From Flagellimonas nanhaiensis (GTDB lineage: Bacteria; Bacteroidota; Bacteroidia; Flavobacteriales; Flavobacteriaceae): a DNA stretch of 64,000 nt. Under the pieces are notes generated by a model that was not told where the DNA came from, ran no database searches, and saw nothing but the letters and a program-made list of their open reading frames with translations. The stretch covers positions 1,364,001 through 1,428,000 of the forward strand of contig NZ_QTJX01000001.1 in NCBI RefSeq assembly GCF_003382275.1. Reading direction: 5' to 3'. Positions 36,706-45,623 of this stretch are shown one piece after another. Position numbers and translations under genes: made by a program. How positions within the stretch are numbered: the stretch's first letter is position 1; each line of letters starts with the position of its first letter.

Positions 36706-37467
36706 ATGCTCTCAGCTGTTATTTTGGGCACAGGAAATCTTGCCAGGCACTTGTTCGGGGTATTCTCCAAAACCGAAAATGTGGATGTGGTCCAAGTTGT
36801 GGGCAGAAATGAAAGGCGATTAGTCCAATATTTTGACAGCACGCATATTTCCACTGATTTTGACACGGTCAAAGATGCAGATGTTTACATTATAGCTGTT
36901 AGTGATCGGGCCATTGGGGATGTTTCCAGGTTTCTTAAAAACAAAAAGGGCCTAGTGGTCCATACTTCTGGGGCTACTGAAATGGACGCAATCCAAACTG
37001 AGAACCGAGGAGTTTTTTATCCCTTGCAAACATTCAGCGAAGAAAGATCTGCCAATTTTAGAAGTATTCCGATTTGTATTGAAGCCAGAAAAAAAGAATC
37101 CCTTTCCATCCTTCAGGAATTAGCAGATTCAATTTCCGACAAGGTTCATAAAATTGACTCCGAGCAAAGAAAAAAGTTGCATCTTGCAGCGGTTTTTGTA
37201 AATAATTTTACCAACCATTTTTATCTTATTGGAGAAGAAATCTGTGCTTCAGCTGGCCTGTCTTTTGACCTGTTAAAGCCCTTAATTCGTGAAACTGCCG
37301 AAAAAGTCCAGTCCATGAGCCCTGCCAAGGCGCAGACCGGCCCGGCCCGAAGAAACGATACAATCAGCATGGAAAAGCACTTGACGCTTTTAAAAGATCA
37401 AAAACAAATAGAACTTTATACACTGTGCAGCAAAGCCATAAAAGAAGTTTATGAAAAAAAATTATAA
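36706..37467 (+). CDS. Rossmann-like and DUF2520 domain protein
   Basis: The ATG at 36706 gives 253 residues. Residues 1-130 have the Rossmann start AVILGTGNLARHLFGVF; residues 140-250 form the all-helical DUF2520 domain (HLAAVFVNNFTNHFYLIGEE, a 6-phosphogluconate/proline reductase-like dimer domain). It is a presumed NAD(P)-dependent reductase with unknown substrate. It overlaps kdsC by 17 bp, and kdsC overlaps maf, so the three form an operon. Confidence 0.88.
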   Translation: MLSAVILGTGNLARHLFGVFSKTENVDVVQVVGRNERRLVQYFDSTHISTDFDTVKDADVYIIAVSDRAIGDVSRFLKNKKGLVVHTSGATEMDAIQTENRGVFYPLQTFSEERSANFRSIPICIEARKKESLSILQELADSISDKVHKIDSEQRKKLHLAAVFVNNFTNHFYLIGEEICASAGLSFDLLKPLIRETAEKVQSMSPAKAQTGPARRNDTISMEKHLTLLKDQKQIELYTLCSKAIKEVYEKKL

Positions 37468-37978
37468 AGAACTCTTAAGCGACATTACCACTTTTGTATT
37501 TGATGTGGATGGTGTTTTTACCGATGGATCAGTATTAATTACAACTCAGGGAGAAATGCTACGAAAAATGAGTGTTAAAGATGGTTATGCACTTAAAACC
37601 GCCATACAAAAAGGATATAACGTCTGTATTATTTCCGGAGGCACCAATGAAGGGGTAAAAGAGCGGTTAAAAGGTCTTGGGGTAACGGATATTTATCTGG
37701 GTGCCCACCATAAAGTAGAACCCCTTGAAGAATACCTTGACATCTATAACATTGACCCCAAAACAGTAGTGTATATGGGAGATGACCTTCCGGATATCCC
37801 TCCTATGAGAATGGTGGCCCTAGCAACTTCCCCGCAGAATGCCGTTCAGGAAGTAAAGGCTATTTCGGACTATGTCTCACATAAAAATGGTGGAGACGGA
37901 TGTGTCCGAGATATCATTGAACAGGTGTTGAAAGTCAGAGGTGATTGGAACGATAATTTCAACGCAAAAAATGACTGA
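37451..37978 (+). CDS. kdsC: KDO-8-phosphate phosphatase, KdsC family
   Basis: A 175-residue HAD phosphatase without a cap. The nucleophile motif is FDVDGVFTDG (D18, D20), motif III has the conserved Lys, and MGDDLPDIPPM gives motif IV. Length and the VFTDG phrase fit KdsC, which makes KDO for lipopolysaccharide. Other KDO genes are not in the window, so a relaxed HAD role is also possible. Start overlaps the DUF2520 gene. Confidence 0.87.
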   Translation: MKKNYKELLSDITTFVFDVDGVFTDGSVLITTQGEMLRKMSVKDGYALKTAIQKGYNVCIISGGTNEGVKERLKGLGVTDIYLGAHHKVEPLEEYLDIYNIDPKTVVYMGDDLPDIPPMRMVALATSPQNAVQEVKAISDYVSHKNGGDGCVRDIIEQVLKVRGDWNDNFNAKND

Positions 37979-38564
37979 AAATCCCATCCAAAAGAAACTT
38001 AAGGGCCATAAAATCATTCTAGGTTCAGGTTCGCCACGTAGAAAAATGTTCTTGGAAGAAATGGGATTGGATTTTGAAGTCCGTCCAAAATCGGTTGAAG
38101 AAGTATATCCAGAACATTTAAAAGGAAAGGAAATATCGGAATATCTTGCCCAGCTAAAAGCTGAACCGTTTCAGGAAGAGCTCAATGCCAATGAAATTGT
38201 AATTACTTCGGATACGGTGGTATGGTACAACAATGCTTCTTTGGCCAAAGCGGGAGACAAAAAAGAAGCCTATGAGATGCTTCGCACCATGTCCGGCGAT
38301 TGGCATGAAGTCATTACTTCAGTTTGTTTTACCTCTACCGACCTTCAAAAAACGGTCAGCGCCACTACCTGGGTAAAATTCAAGGATTTTTCCGATGATG
38401 AAATCAATTACTACATTGAGCAGTATCAGCCTTTTGACAAGGCAGGAGCCTATGGAATCCAAGAATGGATCGGAATGATCGGGATTTCTGAAATCAAGGG
38501 GCCTTACACCAATGTAGTTGGCCTTCCTACTCATTTGGTGTACAAAACCTTGATGGAATTTTAA
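37971..38564 (+). CDS. maf: Maf-family nucleotide pyrophosphatase
   Basis: I chose the ATG at 37971, which overlaps the kdsC stop and gives 197 residues. A longer frame would begin inside kdsC. Signature residues are LGSGSPRRKMFLEEMGLDFE at the start, SDTVVW, and GDWHEVITSV. The enzyme hydrolyses non-canonical or ordinary NTPs (dTTP, UTP, or m7GTP/pseudo-UTP in the YhdE/YceF types). It lies in the DUF2520-kdsC-maf unit. Confidence 0.92.
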   Translation: MTENPIQKKLKGHKIILGSGSPRRKMFLEEMGLDFEVRPKSVEEVYPEHLKGKEISEYLAQLKAEPFQEELNANEIVITSDTVVWYNNASLAKAGDKKEAYEMLRTMSGDWHEVITSVCFTSTDLQKTVSATTWVKFKDFSDDEINYYIEQYQPFDKAGAYGIQEWIGMIGISEIKGPYTNVVGLPTHLVYKTLMEF

Positions 38565-38573
38565 TTCTGAGGA

Positions 38574-38804
38574 TTAAATCTGTTTTACATCGATAATCTT
38601 GACAGGGCAAGCTTTGGCTGCCTTATCGCAACTATCAAAAATGATATCATCATGGGATTTAATGGTGTGGAAACCCTTTTTATTCTGTGAACGCAACAGA
38701 ACGGACTTACCATCTTTTTTGGACATGGCAAATTGTTCTGGCGCCATTTCCACACAATAATTGCACCCAATGCACTTTTCGCGCTGTAAGGTAATCACTA
38801 CCAT
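38574..38804 (-). CDS. Single [4Fe-4S] ferredoxin
   Basis: A 76-residue protein with CIGCNYC near the N-terminus and one more cluster Cys in KACPVKI near the C-terminus, as in single-cluster ferredoxins. CDK, shortly before, is an extra Cys. The start codon overlaps the last base of the U32 gene stop. It may feed electrons to the U32 protein; this is inference from coupling. Confidence 0.9.
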   Translation of the reverse strand: MVVITLQREKCIGCNYCVEMAPEQFAMSKKDGKSVLLRSQNKKGFHTIKSHDDIIFDSCDKAAKACPVKIIDVKQI

Positions 38805-40048
38805 TAAGCCTCTACCTTGTTTTCAACGATTTTGTAGAGTTTGTCCGAAGGTCTGATTCTAAATTCGACTGGAATCGTCACCGAGTCACCTTTTTGCCCC
38901 TTGGACAGTTTATCATCGTTTACCAACATTTCAGTAACCTTCATTTCCTGAGCCCCAGTGGTTGGCCCAGTAATTAGTATGGTATCGCCTATGGAAAGGT
39001 CGTATGCCTCAATTTTGAACTCTCCTATGTTGGATTTCGGGAAATAATGCACTCCTTTACCAATGTAAACCTTCTTTTGTGTTGCTGCAGATCCTGAAAC
39101 AGCACTCCATTCTCCCAATTTCTGCCCCAAATAGTATCCGCTCCAAAAACCACGATTATAGACCTTTTCCAATTCCTGCATCCAAGTAATCACCTTTTCC
39201 TTGTCATAATTGCCTTCATAAAGACTGTCCAATGCTTGTCTGTAACATTTGATGACCTTGGCTACATATTCAGGTGCTCGTCCCCTACCTTCAATTTTGA
39301 GCACTTTAATTCCTGCATCGGCTACTTGGTCCAAAAAGTCAATAGTACATAAATCCTTTGGGGACATGATGTACTCATTATCCAGTTCCATTTCAAAACC
39401 AGTCTCCTGATCAATAACGGTATACTTTTTTCTACAGTTTTGTTTGCACGCTCCCCTGTTGGCCGAAGAATTGTACGAATGTAGACTCATATAGCACTTT
39501 CCAGATACGGCCATGCACAAAGCCCCATGCCCAAACACTTCAATTTCCACCAAGCGTCCTGAAGGCCCCTTGACCTGTTCTTTTTCAATCTGTTCAGTGA
39601 TCTTCTTTACCTGCCTTAAGCTAAGTTCACGACTTAACACCATGGTATCGGCAAACATGGCATAGAATTTCACCGTCTCAATATTGGTAACGTTGATTTG
39701 GGTTGAGATGTGAACCTCTAATCCCAATTCCCGGGCAGCCGCAATTACGGCCTGATCCATGGCAATGATTGCGGAAAGCTCAACCTCTTTGGCTTTCTTC
39801 AATAACGTTTTGACCACAGAAAGATCGTGGTCATAAATTATCGTATTTAGGGTGAGATAAGTTCTTACTCCCTTGGCATTGCACCTTTGTGCAATTTCCG
39901 GAAGGTCCTCCAAAGTAAAGTTCATGGAAGCCCTTGCCCTCATGTTTAATTGTTCCACTCCAAAGTAGATGGAATCTGCTCCATTGTCCAAAGCTGCCTG
40001 CAGGGATTCAAAATTTCCCGCAGGGGCCATTAACTCTATTCGCTGCAT
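38804..40048 (-). CDS. U32-family protein (TrhP/YegQ type)
   Basis: A 414-residue U32 protein. It starts ELMAPAGNFESLQAALDNGA, has FGHGALCMAVSGKCYMS and NRGACKQNC, in which the Cys residues would bind an Fe-S cluster, and a C-terminal beta domain (FKIEAYDLSIGDTILITGP). Members TrhP/TrhO-like and RlhA hydroxylate tRNA or rRNA bases using prephenate; old annotations call them peptidases. It has a good promoter (40080-40110) and is followed at once by a ferredoxin gene. Confidence 0.88.
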   Translation of the reverse strand: MQRIELMAPAGNFESLQAALDNGADSIYFGVEQLNMRARASMNFTLEDLPEIAQRCNAKGVRTYLTLNTIIYDHDLSVVKTLLKKAKEVELSAIIAMDQAVIAAARELGLEVHISTQINVTNIETVKFYAMFADTMVLSRELSLRQVKKITEQIEKEQVKGPSGRLVEIEVFGHGALCMAVSGKCYMSLHSYNSSANRGACKQNCRKKYTVIDQETGFEMELDNEYIMSPKDLCTIDFLDQVADAGIKVLKIEGRGRAPEYVAKVIKCYRQALDSLYEGNYDKEKVITWMQELEKVYNRGFWSGYYLGQKLGEWSAVSGSAATQKKVYIGKGVHYFPKSNIGEFKIEAYDLSIGDTILITGPTTGAQEMKVTEMLVNDDKLSKGQKGDSVTIPVEFRIRPSDKLYKIVENKVEA

Positions 40049-40079
40049 ACCTAACTTTTAGCTTCAAGGTTATTTTTTG

Positions 40080-40110
40080 CAAAACTACGCTTTTAGCTTG
40101 CTTTACAAAA
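40080..40110 (-). promoter_or_regulatory. Promoter of the U32-ferredoxin operon
   Basis: On the minus strand TTTTG (40110-40106) and TAGTTTTG (40087-40080) are spaced by 18 bp, close to the Bacteroidota TTG-N19-20-TAnnTTTG form. The start codon is 32 bp further on. Confidence 0.7.
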
Positions 40111-40122
40111 TGTTAAGGTGTA

Positions 40123-40152
40123 TTGTAATTCCTAATAACCGTACTACCTTTA
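40123..40152 (+). promoter_or_regulatory. Promoter of the 40167 lipoprotein gene
   Basis: TTG at 40123-40125 is followed after exactly 19 bp by TACCTTTA (40145-40152), one mismatch from TAnnTTTG. The lipoprotein ATG is at 40167, so the leader would be short. Confidence 0.55.
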
Positions 40153-40166
40153 GCAAAAAGTGTATT

Positions 40167-41120
40167 ATGAAAAATCAGGTTTCCAAGGGCTTACCCCTAT
40201 TTTTCCTCTTGTTTGGCGTTATTATTTTGGGATGCAAAGAGCAAACGGCTGATTCAAAAAATATGGATTTGGCCTTAAATGATATGGCTGCTCCTATCAA
40301 AGAAAGTCCAAAGAAGTCCTTATCTACAGATTTCAAGGAATACTGGTATGCAGGTTCCGCAGAAATTACCTCATATAAATTACAACAGGCTCGATATGGA
40401 GAGTTAAGAGATGGTAATTCCGTACTCATTTTTGTAACTGAACCCTTTTTACCAGAAAAACAGGTGAAAGCCGACCGCGGAGGAAAAGATAATGTTTCTG
40501 TTTTGAAATTGAATGCCACCAAAAATTATCTGACCGGAATATATCCTTATTCCGTTATGAGCAGCACTTTTTATCCTGTTCATGATAACCAACATGCCAT
40601 TAAGACCAGTTTATCTGTACAAGAATGGTGCGGGCATGTTTATTCGCAAATCAATAACAGGGACAACTTTGAGTTTACTTCGCATTCGTATTTTGAAAGT
40701 GAAGCCGACCAAAATATTTCTTTGGATAAAGACCTTTTGGAAAATGAAATCTGGACCAAAATCCGAATCAATCCAGCAGACTTGCCTAAAGGCAATCTGA
40801 AAATGATACCCTCACTTGAGTTTGTCCGATTAAGACACAAAGAATTAAAGGCCTATAATGCCATAGCTACTCTGACAACCTCCGAAGGAATCAGTAGTTA
40901 CTCAATCCACTATCCGGAACTAGAGAGAACTTTGAGCATAAACTTTACTTCTCAATTCCCACATAGTATTGAAAGTTGGACCGAAGATTTTAAAAGCGGA
41001 TTCGGGCCCAAGGCAAAAATATTGACAACCACAGCAACAAAGTTGAAATCCCTAAAAACACCCTATTGGGGGCAAAACAGCGTAAATGATGTTGTTTTAA
41101 GGGATAGCCTGGGACTGTAA
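40167..41120 (+). CDS. Lipoprotein of unknown function (often mislabelled as Maf)
   Basis: The ATG at 40167 gives 318 residues with a lipobox (VIILGCKEQ, Cys about 25). The mature part is mixed alpha/beta: it opens with KEYWYAGSAEITSYKLQQAR and ends with KTPYWGQNSVNDVVLRDSLG. I recall homologues in Flavobacteria being labelled septum formation inhibitor Maf, but there is no Maf motif; the true maf is at 37971. No function is known to me. It runs in the same direction as the PIG-L gene 105 bp downstream. Confidence 0.8.
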   Translation: MKNQVSKGLPLFFLLFGVIILGCKEQTADSKNMDLALNDMAAPIKESPKKSLSTDFKEYWYAGSAEITSYKLQQARYGELRDGNSVLIFVTEPFLPEKQVKADRGGKDNVSVLKLNATKNYLTGIYPYSVMSSTFYPVHDNQHAIKTSLSVQEWCGHVYSQINNRDNFEFTSHSYFESEADQNISLDKDLLENEIWTKIRINPADLPKGNLKMIPSLEFVRLRHKELKAYNAIATLTTSEGISSYSIHYPELERTLSINFTSQFPHSIESWTEDFKSGFGPKAKILTTTATKLKSLKTPYWGQNSVNDVVLRDSLGL

Positions 41121-41225
41121 TAAAAACCATTTTTGGCAAAAATATACCCTGTTAAAGATGTTCTAAATTCCATTTGGTCTGTATTGAATCTTTCTATATT
41201 TGGTGCAACCACTAAAGAACCATCT

Positions 41226-43757
41226 ATGCGATATTTATGGGCCAGCATCTTGGCCGCCGTAATGTTCTCTCCATATTCATGGGGGCAAAAACCCCAAAAA
41301 CCTTCTTCGGCGGAAATCTATCACAGCCTTCAAAAATTAAATTTCTTGGGTACGGCTTTGTACATTGCCGCGCATCCTGACGATGAAAACACGAGATTGA
41401 TTTCCTATTTGTCCAACCACGATAAAGCAAGAACGATTTATCTATCCCTAACACGCGGAGATGGCGGACAAAATTTAATAGGTTCTGAATTGCGGGAACT
41501 TCTTGGAGTGCTTCGAACACAAGAACTTTTGGCTGCCCGAAGAACTGATGGAGGTGAACAACGATTTACAAGGGCCAATGATTTTGGTTACTCCAAACAT
41601 CCAAAGGAAACACTTAAAATCTGGGACAAAGAAAAGGTTTTGGGAGATGTGGTGTGGGCCATTCGAAACTTGAAACCAGATATCATCATAAACCGATTTG
41701 ACCATCGCACTCCTGGTACAACACATGGACACCATACCTCCTCAGCTATGCTGAGCGTGGAAGCTTTTGATTTGTCAAATAAGTCGGATGCTTATCCAGA
41801 ACAGTTGGAATTTACTTCCACATGGCAACCCAAAAGAGCATTTTTTAACACTAGCTGGTGGTTCTATGGTAGTCGTGAAAACTTTGAAAAAGCAGATAAA
41901 TCCAATTTGGTGAAACTAGATATAGGAACCTACTATCCAGAACTTGGACTTTCCAATAACGAAATTGCCTCCATTGCCAGTAGTCAACACCTTTGTCAAG
42001 GATTTGGAAGACTTACCACAAGAGGAACACAAGACGAATATGTAGAGTTGTTGAAGGGAGATTTACCTACTTCCAACAACCTATTTGAAGGTATCAACAC
42101 AACCTGGACCCGTGTAACCGGTGGTAAAGTAGTAGGTGATATATTGTATGACATTGAGGCTAATTTTGATTTCAGGGACCCCTCCAAACACGTGCCACAA
42201 TTGGTCAAGGCCTATGGGTTGTTACAAAAAGTAGAGGATGAGCATTGGAAAACTTTAAAGTCCGAAGAGCTTAAGTCATTGATTTTGGCCTGTTCTGGAC
42301 TCTATCTCGAAGCGAGTGCCCAATCTGGCTCAACAACCCCTGAGAGTACTTCAAAAATCAATGTGGAAGTGTTGAACAGAAGTTCGCAGAACATTACTTT
42401 AAAAGACATTCAACTACCTGGAACTACAGCCAAAATTCATCCAAATGACCCTTTGGGCAACAATCTCAAGAAAAATTATGAGCTGGATTTTACCGTTCCT
42501 ATCAACACTAGCTTCTCAAGTCCATATTGGTTGAATAGTCCTGGGACACTGGGTATGTACACCGTTGATGACCAGCAAATGATTGGAAAACCAGAAACTC
42601 CAAGTGTCTTCAATGCCATGTTCACGCTGGATTTTGAGGGAACCGAAATTGAATTCGAAAAACCTATTGTACACAGGTTTTCCAAGCCAGATAAGGGTGA
42701 GTTATATGAACCCTTTGCAGTATTACCCGAAGCTACTTCAAAAATAGATGAGAAGGTTCTTATCTTTTCTAATGGAGACAGCAAAGATATCCATGTAAAG
42801 ATTCGTGCTGAAAAAGACAGCTTGTCCGGAACGGTAGTGCTCAACCATCCCGAAGGGTGGGAAGTCTCGCCAAGACAAATTACATTTTTTGTGCCTCAAA
42901 AAGGACAGGAACAATCGGTAACCTTTAACGTAACCCCACCCAATTATGAAAGTGAGGGGAAGATTTCTCCAGTAGTCACTAGTGGAGGGAAAACTTTTGA
43001 TAAGGAGTTGGTAGAAATCAACTACGACCATGTTCCCAAACAATCCATCCTTTTGCCTTCCGAAGCCAAGGTAGTACGAATGGATATCCAAAGATCAGGA
43101 GAGCACATAGGCTATATTATGGGAGCTGGTGATAAGGTTCCTGAAAGCTTGGAGCAAATTGGTTATCAAGTCCACACGATCGATCCCAACGACATTGAAA
43201 AAGGCTCCCTTGACAAGTACGACGCCGTTGTGGTAGGAATCAGAGCTTACAATGTTGTGGAGTCCCTAAAATTTAAGCAGCCCGTTTTATTCGACTATGT
43301 TAAAAACGGAGGTAACATGATTGTACAGTACAATACGGCCGGAAGATGGGCAAAGCAATTTGAAAATATAGCACCATACGACCTAACCTTGTCCAGAGAT
43401 CGGGTAACCGATGAAACCGCAAAAGTAAGTATCATCGCGAATTCACACTCACTGGTGAACTTTCCAAATGCGGTGAAGGAAAGTGATTTTGATGGGTGGG
43501 TACAGGAAAGAGGCCTGTATTTTCCGAAAGAATGGGCTCCAGAGTTCACCCCGGTTCTTTCAATGAGCGACGAAGATGAAGCCCCAACAGAAGGTAGTCT
43601 TCTTGTGGCACCTCATGGAAAAGGGTATTATATTTATACTGGTCTAAGCTTTTTCAGGGAACTTCCTGCAGGAGTGTCTGGAGCTTATAAACTTTTCGCA
43701 AATATGCTTTCCATAGGAAAAAACGAGGTAAAAACTGAGAGCAATGTCAAAGGATAG
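41226..43757 (+). CDS. Secreted PIG-L-family deacetylase with long C-terminal extension
   Basis: The ATG at 41226 gives 843 residues with a signal peptide (1-20, ending SWG). The PIG-L zinc motif is AAHPDDEN (H50, D52, D53), and HGHHTSSA near residue 165 gives the third ligand. The typical family length is about 250; here about 550 residues follow, first beta-rich (NEW3-like, 380-620), then a Rossmann-like domain about 655-840 (VVVGIRAYN and GNMIVQYNTAGRW) resembling ThuA/amidotransferase-like folds. It probably deacetylates sugars in the periplasm. It is coupled to the small membrane protein and symporter genes. Confidence 0.85.
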   Translation: MRYLWASILAAVMFSPYSWGQKPQKPSSAEIYHSLQKLNFLGTALYIAAHPDDENTRLISYLSNHDKARTIYLSLTRGDGGQNLIGSELRELLGVLRTQELLAARRTDGGEQRFTRANDFGYSKHPKETLKIWDKEKVLGDVVWAIRNLKPDIIINRFDHRTPGTTHGHHTSSAMLSVEAFDLSNKSDAYPEQLEFTSTWQPKRAFFNTSWWFYGSRENFEKADKSNLVKLDIGTYYPELGLSNNEIASIASSQHLCQGFGRLTTRGTQDEYVELLKGDLPTSNNLFEGINTTWTRVTGGKVVGDILYDIEANFDFRDPSKHVPQLVKAYGLLQKVEDEHWKTLKSEELKSLILACSGLYLEASAQSGSTTPESTSKINVEVLNRSSQNITLKDIQLPGTTAKIHPNDPLGNNLKKNYELDFTVPINTSFSSPYWLNSPGTLGMYTVDDQQMIGKPETPSVFNAMFTLDFEGTEIEFEKPIVHRFSKPDKGELYEPFAVLPEATSKIDEKVLIFSNGDSKDIHVKIRAEKDSLSGTVVLNHPEGWEVSPRQITFFVPQKGQEQSVTFNVTPPNYESEGKISPVVTSGGKTFDKELVEINYDHVPKQSILLPSEAKVVRMDIQRSGEHIGYIMGAGDKVPESLEQIGYQVHTIDPNDIEKGSLDKYDAVVVGIRAYNVVESLKFKQPVLFDYVKNGGNMIVQYNTAGRWAKQFENIAPYDLTLSRDRVTDETAKVSIIANSHSLVNFPNAVKESDFDGWVQERGLYFPKEWAPEFTPVLSMSDEDEAPTEGSLLVAPHGKGYYIYTGLSFFRELPAGVSGAYKLFANMLSIGKNEVKTESNVKG

Positions 43758-43860
43758 TGAAACAAGGGATTCGCAGTGGAAAAAAGAATATTCCATTGTT
43801 ATCCTTCTGAACATCATCTATATTTTGGTTTTTTACTTTATCATGACATCAAATAACTAA
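43744..43860 (+). CDS. 38-residue single-pass membrane protein before the symporter
   Basis: A short gene, ATG 43744 to TAA 43860, which overlaps the end of the PIG-L gene by 14 bp in another frame and ends 6 bp before the symporter start. The first 16 residues are charged and hydrophilic (MSKDSETRDSQWKKEY), then about 18 hydrophobic residues form one helix (SIVILLNIIYILVFYFI) and a short polar tail ends in NN. Position and shape recall the small partners of other sodium:solute symporters. Function is inferred only from position. Confidence 0.72.
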   Translation: MSKDSETRDSQWKKEYSIVILLNIIYILVFYFIMTSNN

Positions 43861-43866
43861 ACCTTA

Positions 43867-45573
43867 ATGAACGTATTAGATTGGATAGTTCTTGGCGGTA
43901 CGCTATTATTTATTGTGGGATTTGGGGTTTGGAAAACCCGAGGCAGTAAAAACGTTGATGACTATGTGAGGGGAGGCAATGATGCCAAATGGTGGACCAT
44001 TGGACTATCAGTAATGGCTACGCAGGCCAGCGCCATTACGTTTCTATCCACGCCTGGACAAGCATTTCACGATGGAATGGGATTTGTGCAGTTCTACTTT
44101 GGACTTCCTTTGGCCATGATCGTAATCTGTTTGGTATTCATTCCCATATATAAAAAACTGAAGGTTTTTACCGCATATGAAATGTTGGAAGGTAGGTTCG
44201 ACCTAAAGACAAGGACACTTACTGCCATACTATTCTTGATACAGCGTGGATTGGCAGCCGGTATTACCATTTTTGCACCTTCAATTATACTTTCTGCAGT
44301 ATTGGGTTGGGACCTTAGGACCTTGAACATCATCATAGGTATATTGGTAATAGTCTATACGGTTTCTGGTGGGACCAAGGCGGTTAGCGTAACCCAAAAA
44401 CAACAGATGTTCATTATAATGGTGGGAATGTTCTTTGCATTCTTTTTTATTCTTGGTTCACTTCCTACCGGAGTATCTTTTGCTGAAGCTCTAAAAATTG
44501 CTGGTGCCAACAATAAGCTTGAAATTCTTGATTTTACATTGGACACCAACAATCGCTATACATTCTGGAGCGGGATTACGGGAGGTTTCTTTTTGGCTCT
44601 GGCCTATTTTGGGACCGATCAAAGTCAGGTGCAGCGGTATCTTTCTGGAAAATCCGTGCGGGAAAGTCAATTAGGACTCATTTTCAATGGAATCTTAAAG
44701 ATTCCAATGCAGTTTTTCATTCTTCTGGTGGGTGCTATGGTCTTTGTCTTTTATCAGTATAATTCCTCTCCGCTGAATTTCAATCCAGCTGCAACCGAAG
44801 CGGTAACCCAATCATCATACGCAGAAAATTACGAGTCATTGCAGGAAGGGCATTTGGAGCTTGAAAAAGAAAAACGAATGGCCCAAGAAGCTTTTTCGGC
44901 GGCACTGGAACTAAAAGAATATAATGCTATTGAACAAGCCAAGCAGGATATCCTTAAAATCAATCAAAGAGAGCGAGCCAATAGGGATGCTGCTAGAACA
45001 TTGATCGCTCAAGCTGACGATTCGGTGGAGACCAATGACAAAGACTATGTCTTTATTCACTTTATCTTGGAAAACCTTCCGGTAGGGCTCATTGGGCTAT
45101 TGCTTGCTGTAATTCTTTCGGCTGCCATGTCTTCCACTGCTTCAGAATTGAACGCCTTGGGAACCATTACCGCTCTAGATCTGTATAAAAGAAACCAAAA
45201 AGAAGAACGGGATGAAAAACACTATGTGTTTGCAGCAAAAGGGTTTACATTGCTATGGGGTATTTTAGCCATTGTGATTGCTTGTGTGGCAAATCTTTTT
45301 GATAACCTCATACAACTGGTGAATATTATCGGTTCCATTTTTTATGGGAACGTACTGGGTATTTTCCTTTTGGCCTTCTTCTTTAAATTTATTCGCGGAA
45401 ATGCAGTTTTTGTCTCGGCCATAGTAACGCAGGTAATTGTAATTATTGGTTGGTATCTGGACTGGATGTCTTATTTATGGTTGAATGCCTTTGGGTGTGG
45501 CTTGGTAATCTTACTCGCTCTTCTCGTTCAGGCTTTTGATAATTTCCTGGACAAGCCGCCAATTGAAACATAA
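43867..45573 (+). CDS. Sodium:solute symporter (SSS family)
   Basis: A 568-residue transporter with about 13 hydrophobic helices. The start MNVLDWIVLGGTLLFIVGFG and the FGTDQSQVQRYLSG phrase (about 258-272) are characteristic of the SSS family, as is AAMSSTASELNALGTI. A hydrophilic segment of about 90 residues (301-391), rich in Glu, Lys, Gln and Ala and probably helical, splits two membrane segments. The substrate is unknown; a sugar released by the PIG-L protein is a guess. A strong terminator follows the stop. Confidence 0.92.
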   Translation: MNVLDWIVLGGTLLFIVGFGVWKTRGSKNVDDYVRGGNDAKWWTIGLSVMATQASAITFLSTPGQAFHDGMGFVQFYFGLPLAMIVICLVFIPIYKKLKVFTAYEMLEGRFDLKTRTLTAILFLIQRGLAAGITIFAPSIILSAVLGWDLRTLNIIIGILVIVYTVSGGTKAVSVTQKQQMFIIMVGMFFAFFFILGSLPTGVSFAEALKIAGANNKLEILDFTLDTNNRYTFWSGITGGFFLALAYFGTDQSQVQRYLSGKSVRESQLGLIFNGILKIPMQFFILLVGAMVFVFYQYNSSPLNFNPAATEAVTQSSYAENYESLQEGHLELEKEKRMAQEAFSAALELKEYNAIEQAKQDILKINQRERANRDAARTLIAQADDSVETNDKDYVFIHFILENLPVGLIGLLLAVILSAAMSSTASELNALGTITALDLYKRNQKEERDEKHYVFAAKGFTLLWGILAIVIACVANLFDNLIQLVNIIGSIFYGNVLGIFLLAFFFKFIRGNAVFVSAIVTQVIVIIGWYLDWMSYLWLNAFGCGLVILLALLVQAFDNFLDKPPIET

Positions 45574-45602
45574 AAAAAGCCCACTTTAAAGTGGGCTTTT
45601 AT
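45573..45602. terminator. Bidirectional terminator, symporter and DUF2911 genes
   Basis: AAAAAAAGCCCACTTT and AAAGTGGGCTTTT form a perfect stem right after the symporter stop. The DUF2911 gene converges on it from the right. Confidence 0.9.
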
Positions 45603-45623
45603 GTTATTTTGAATGGAGAAATT

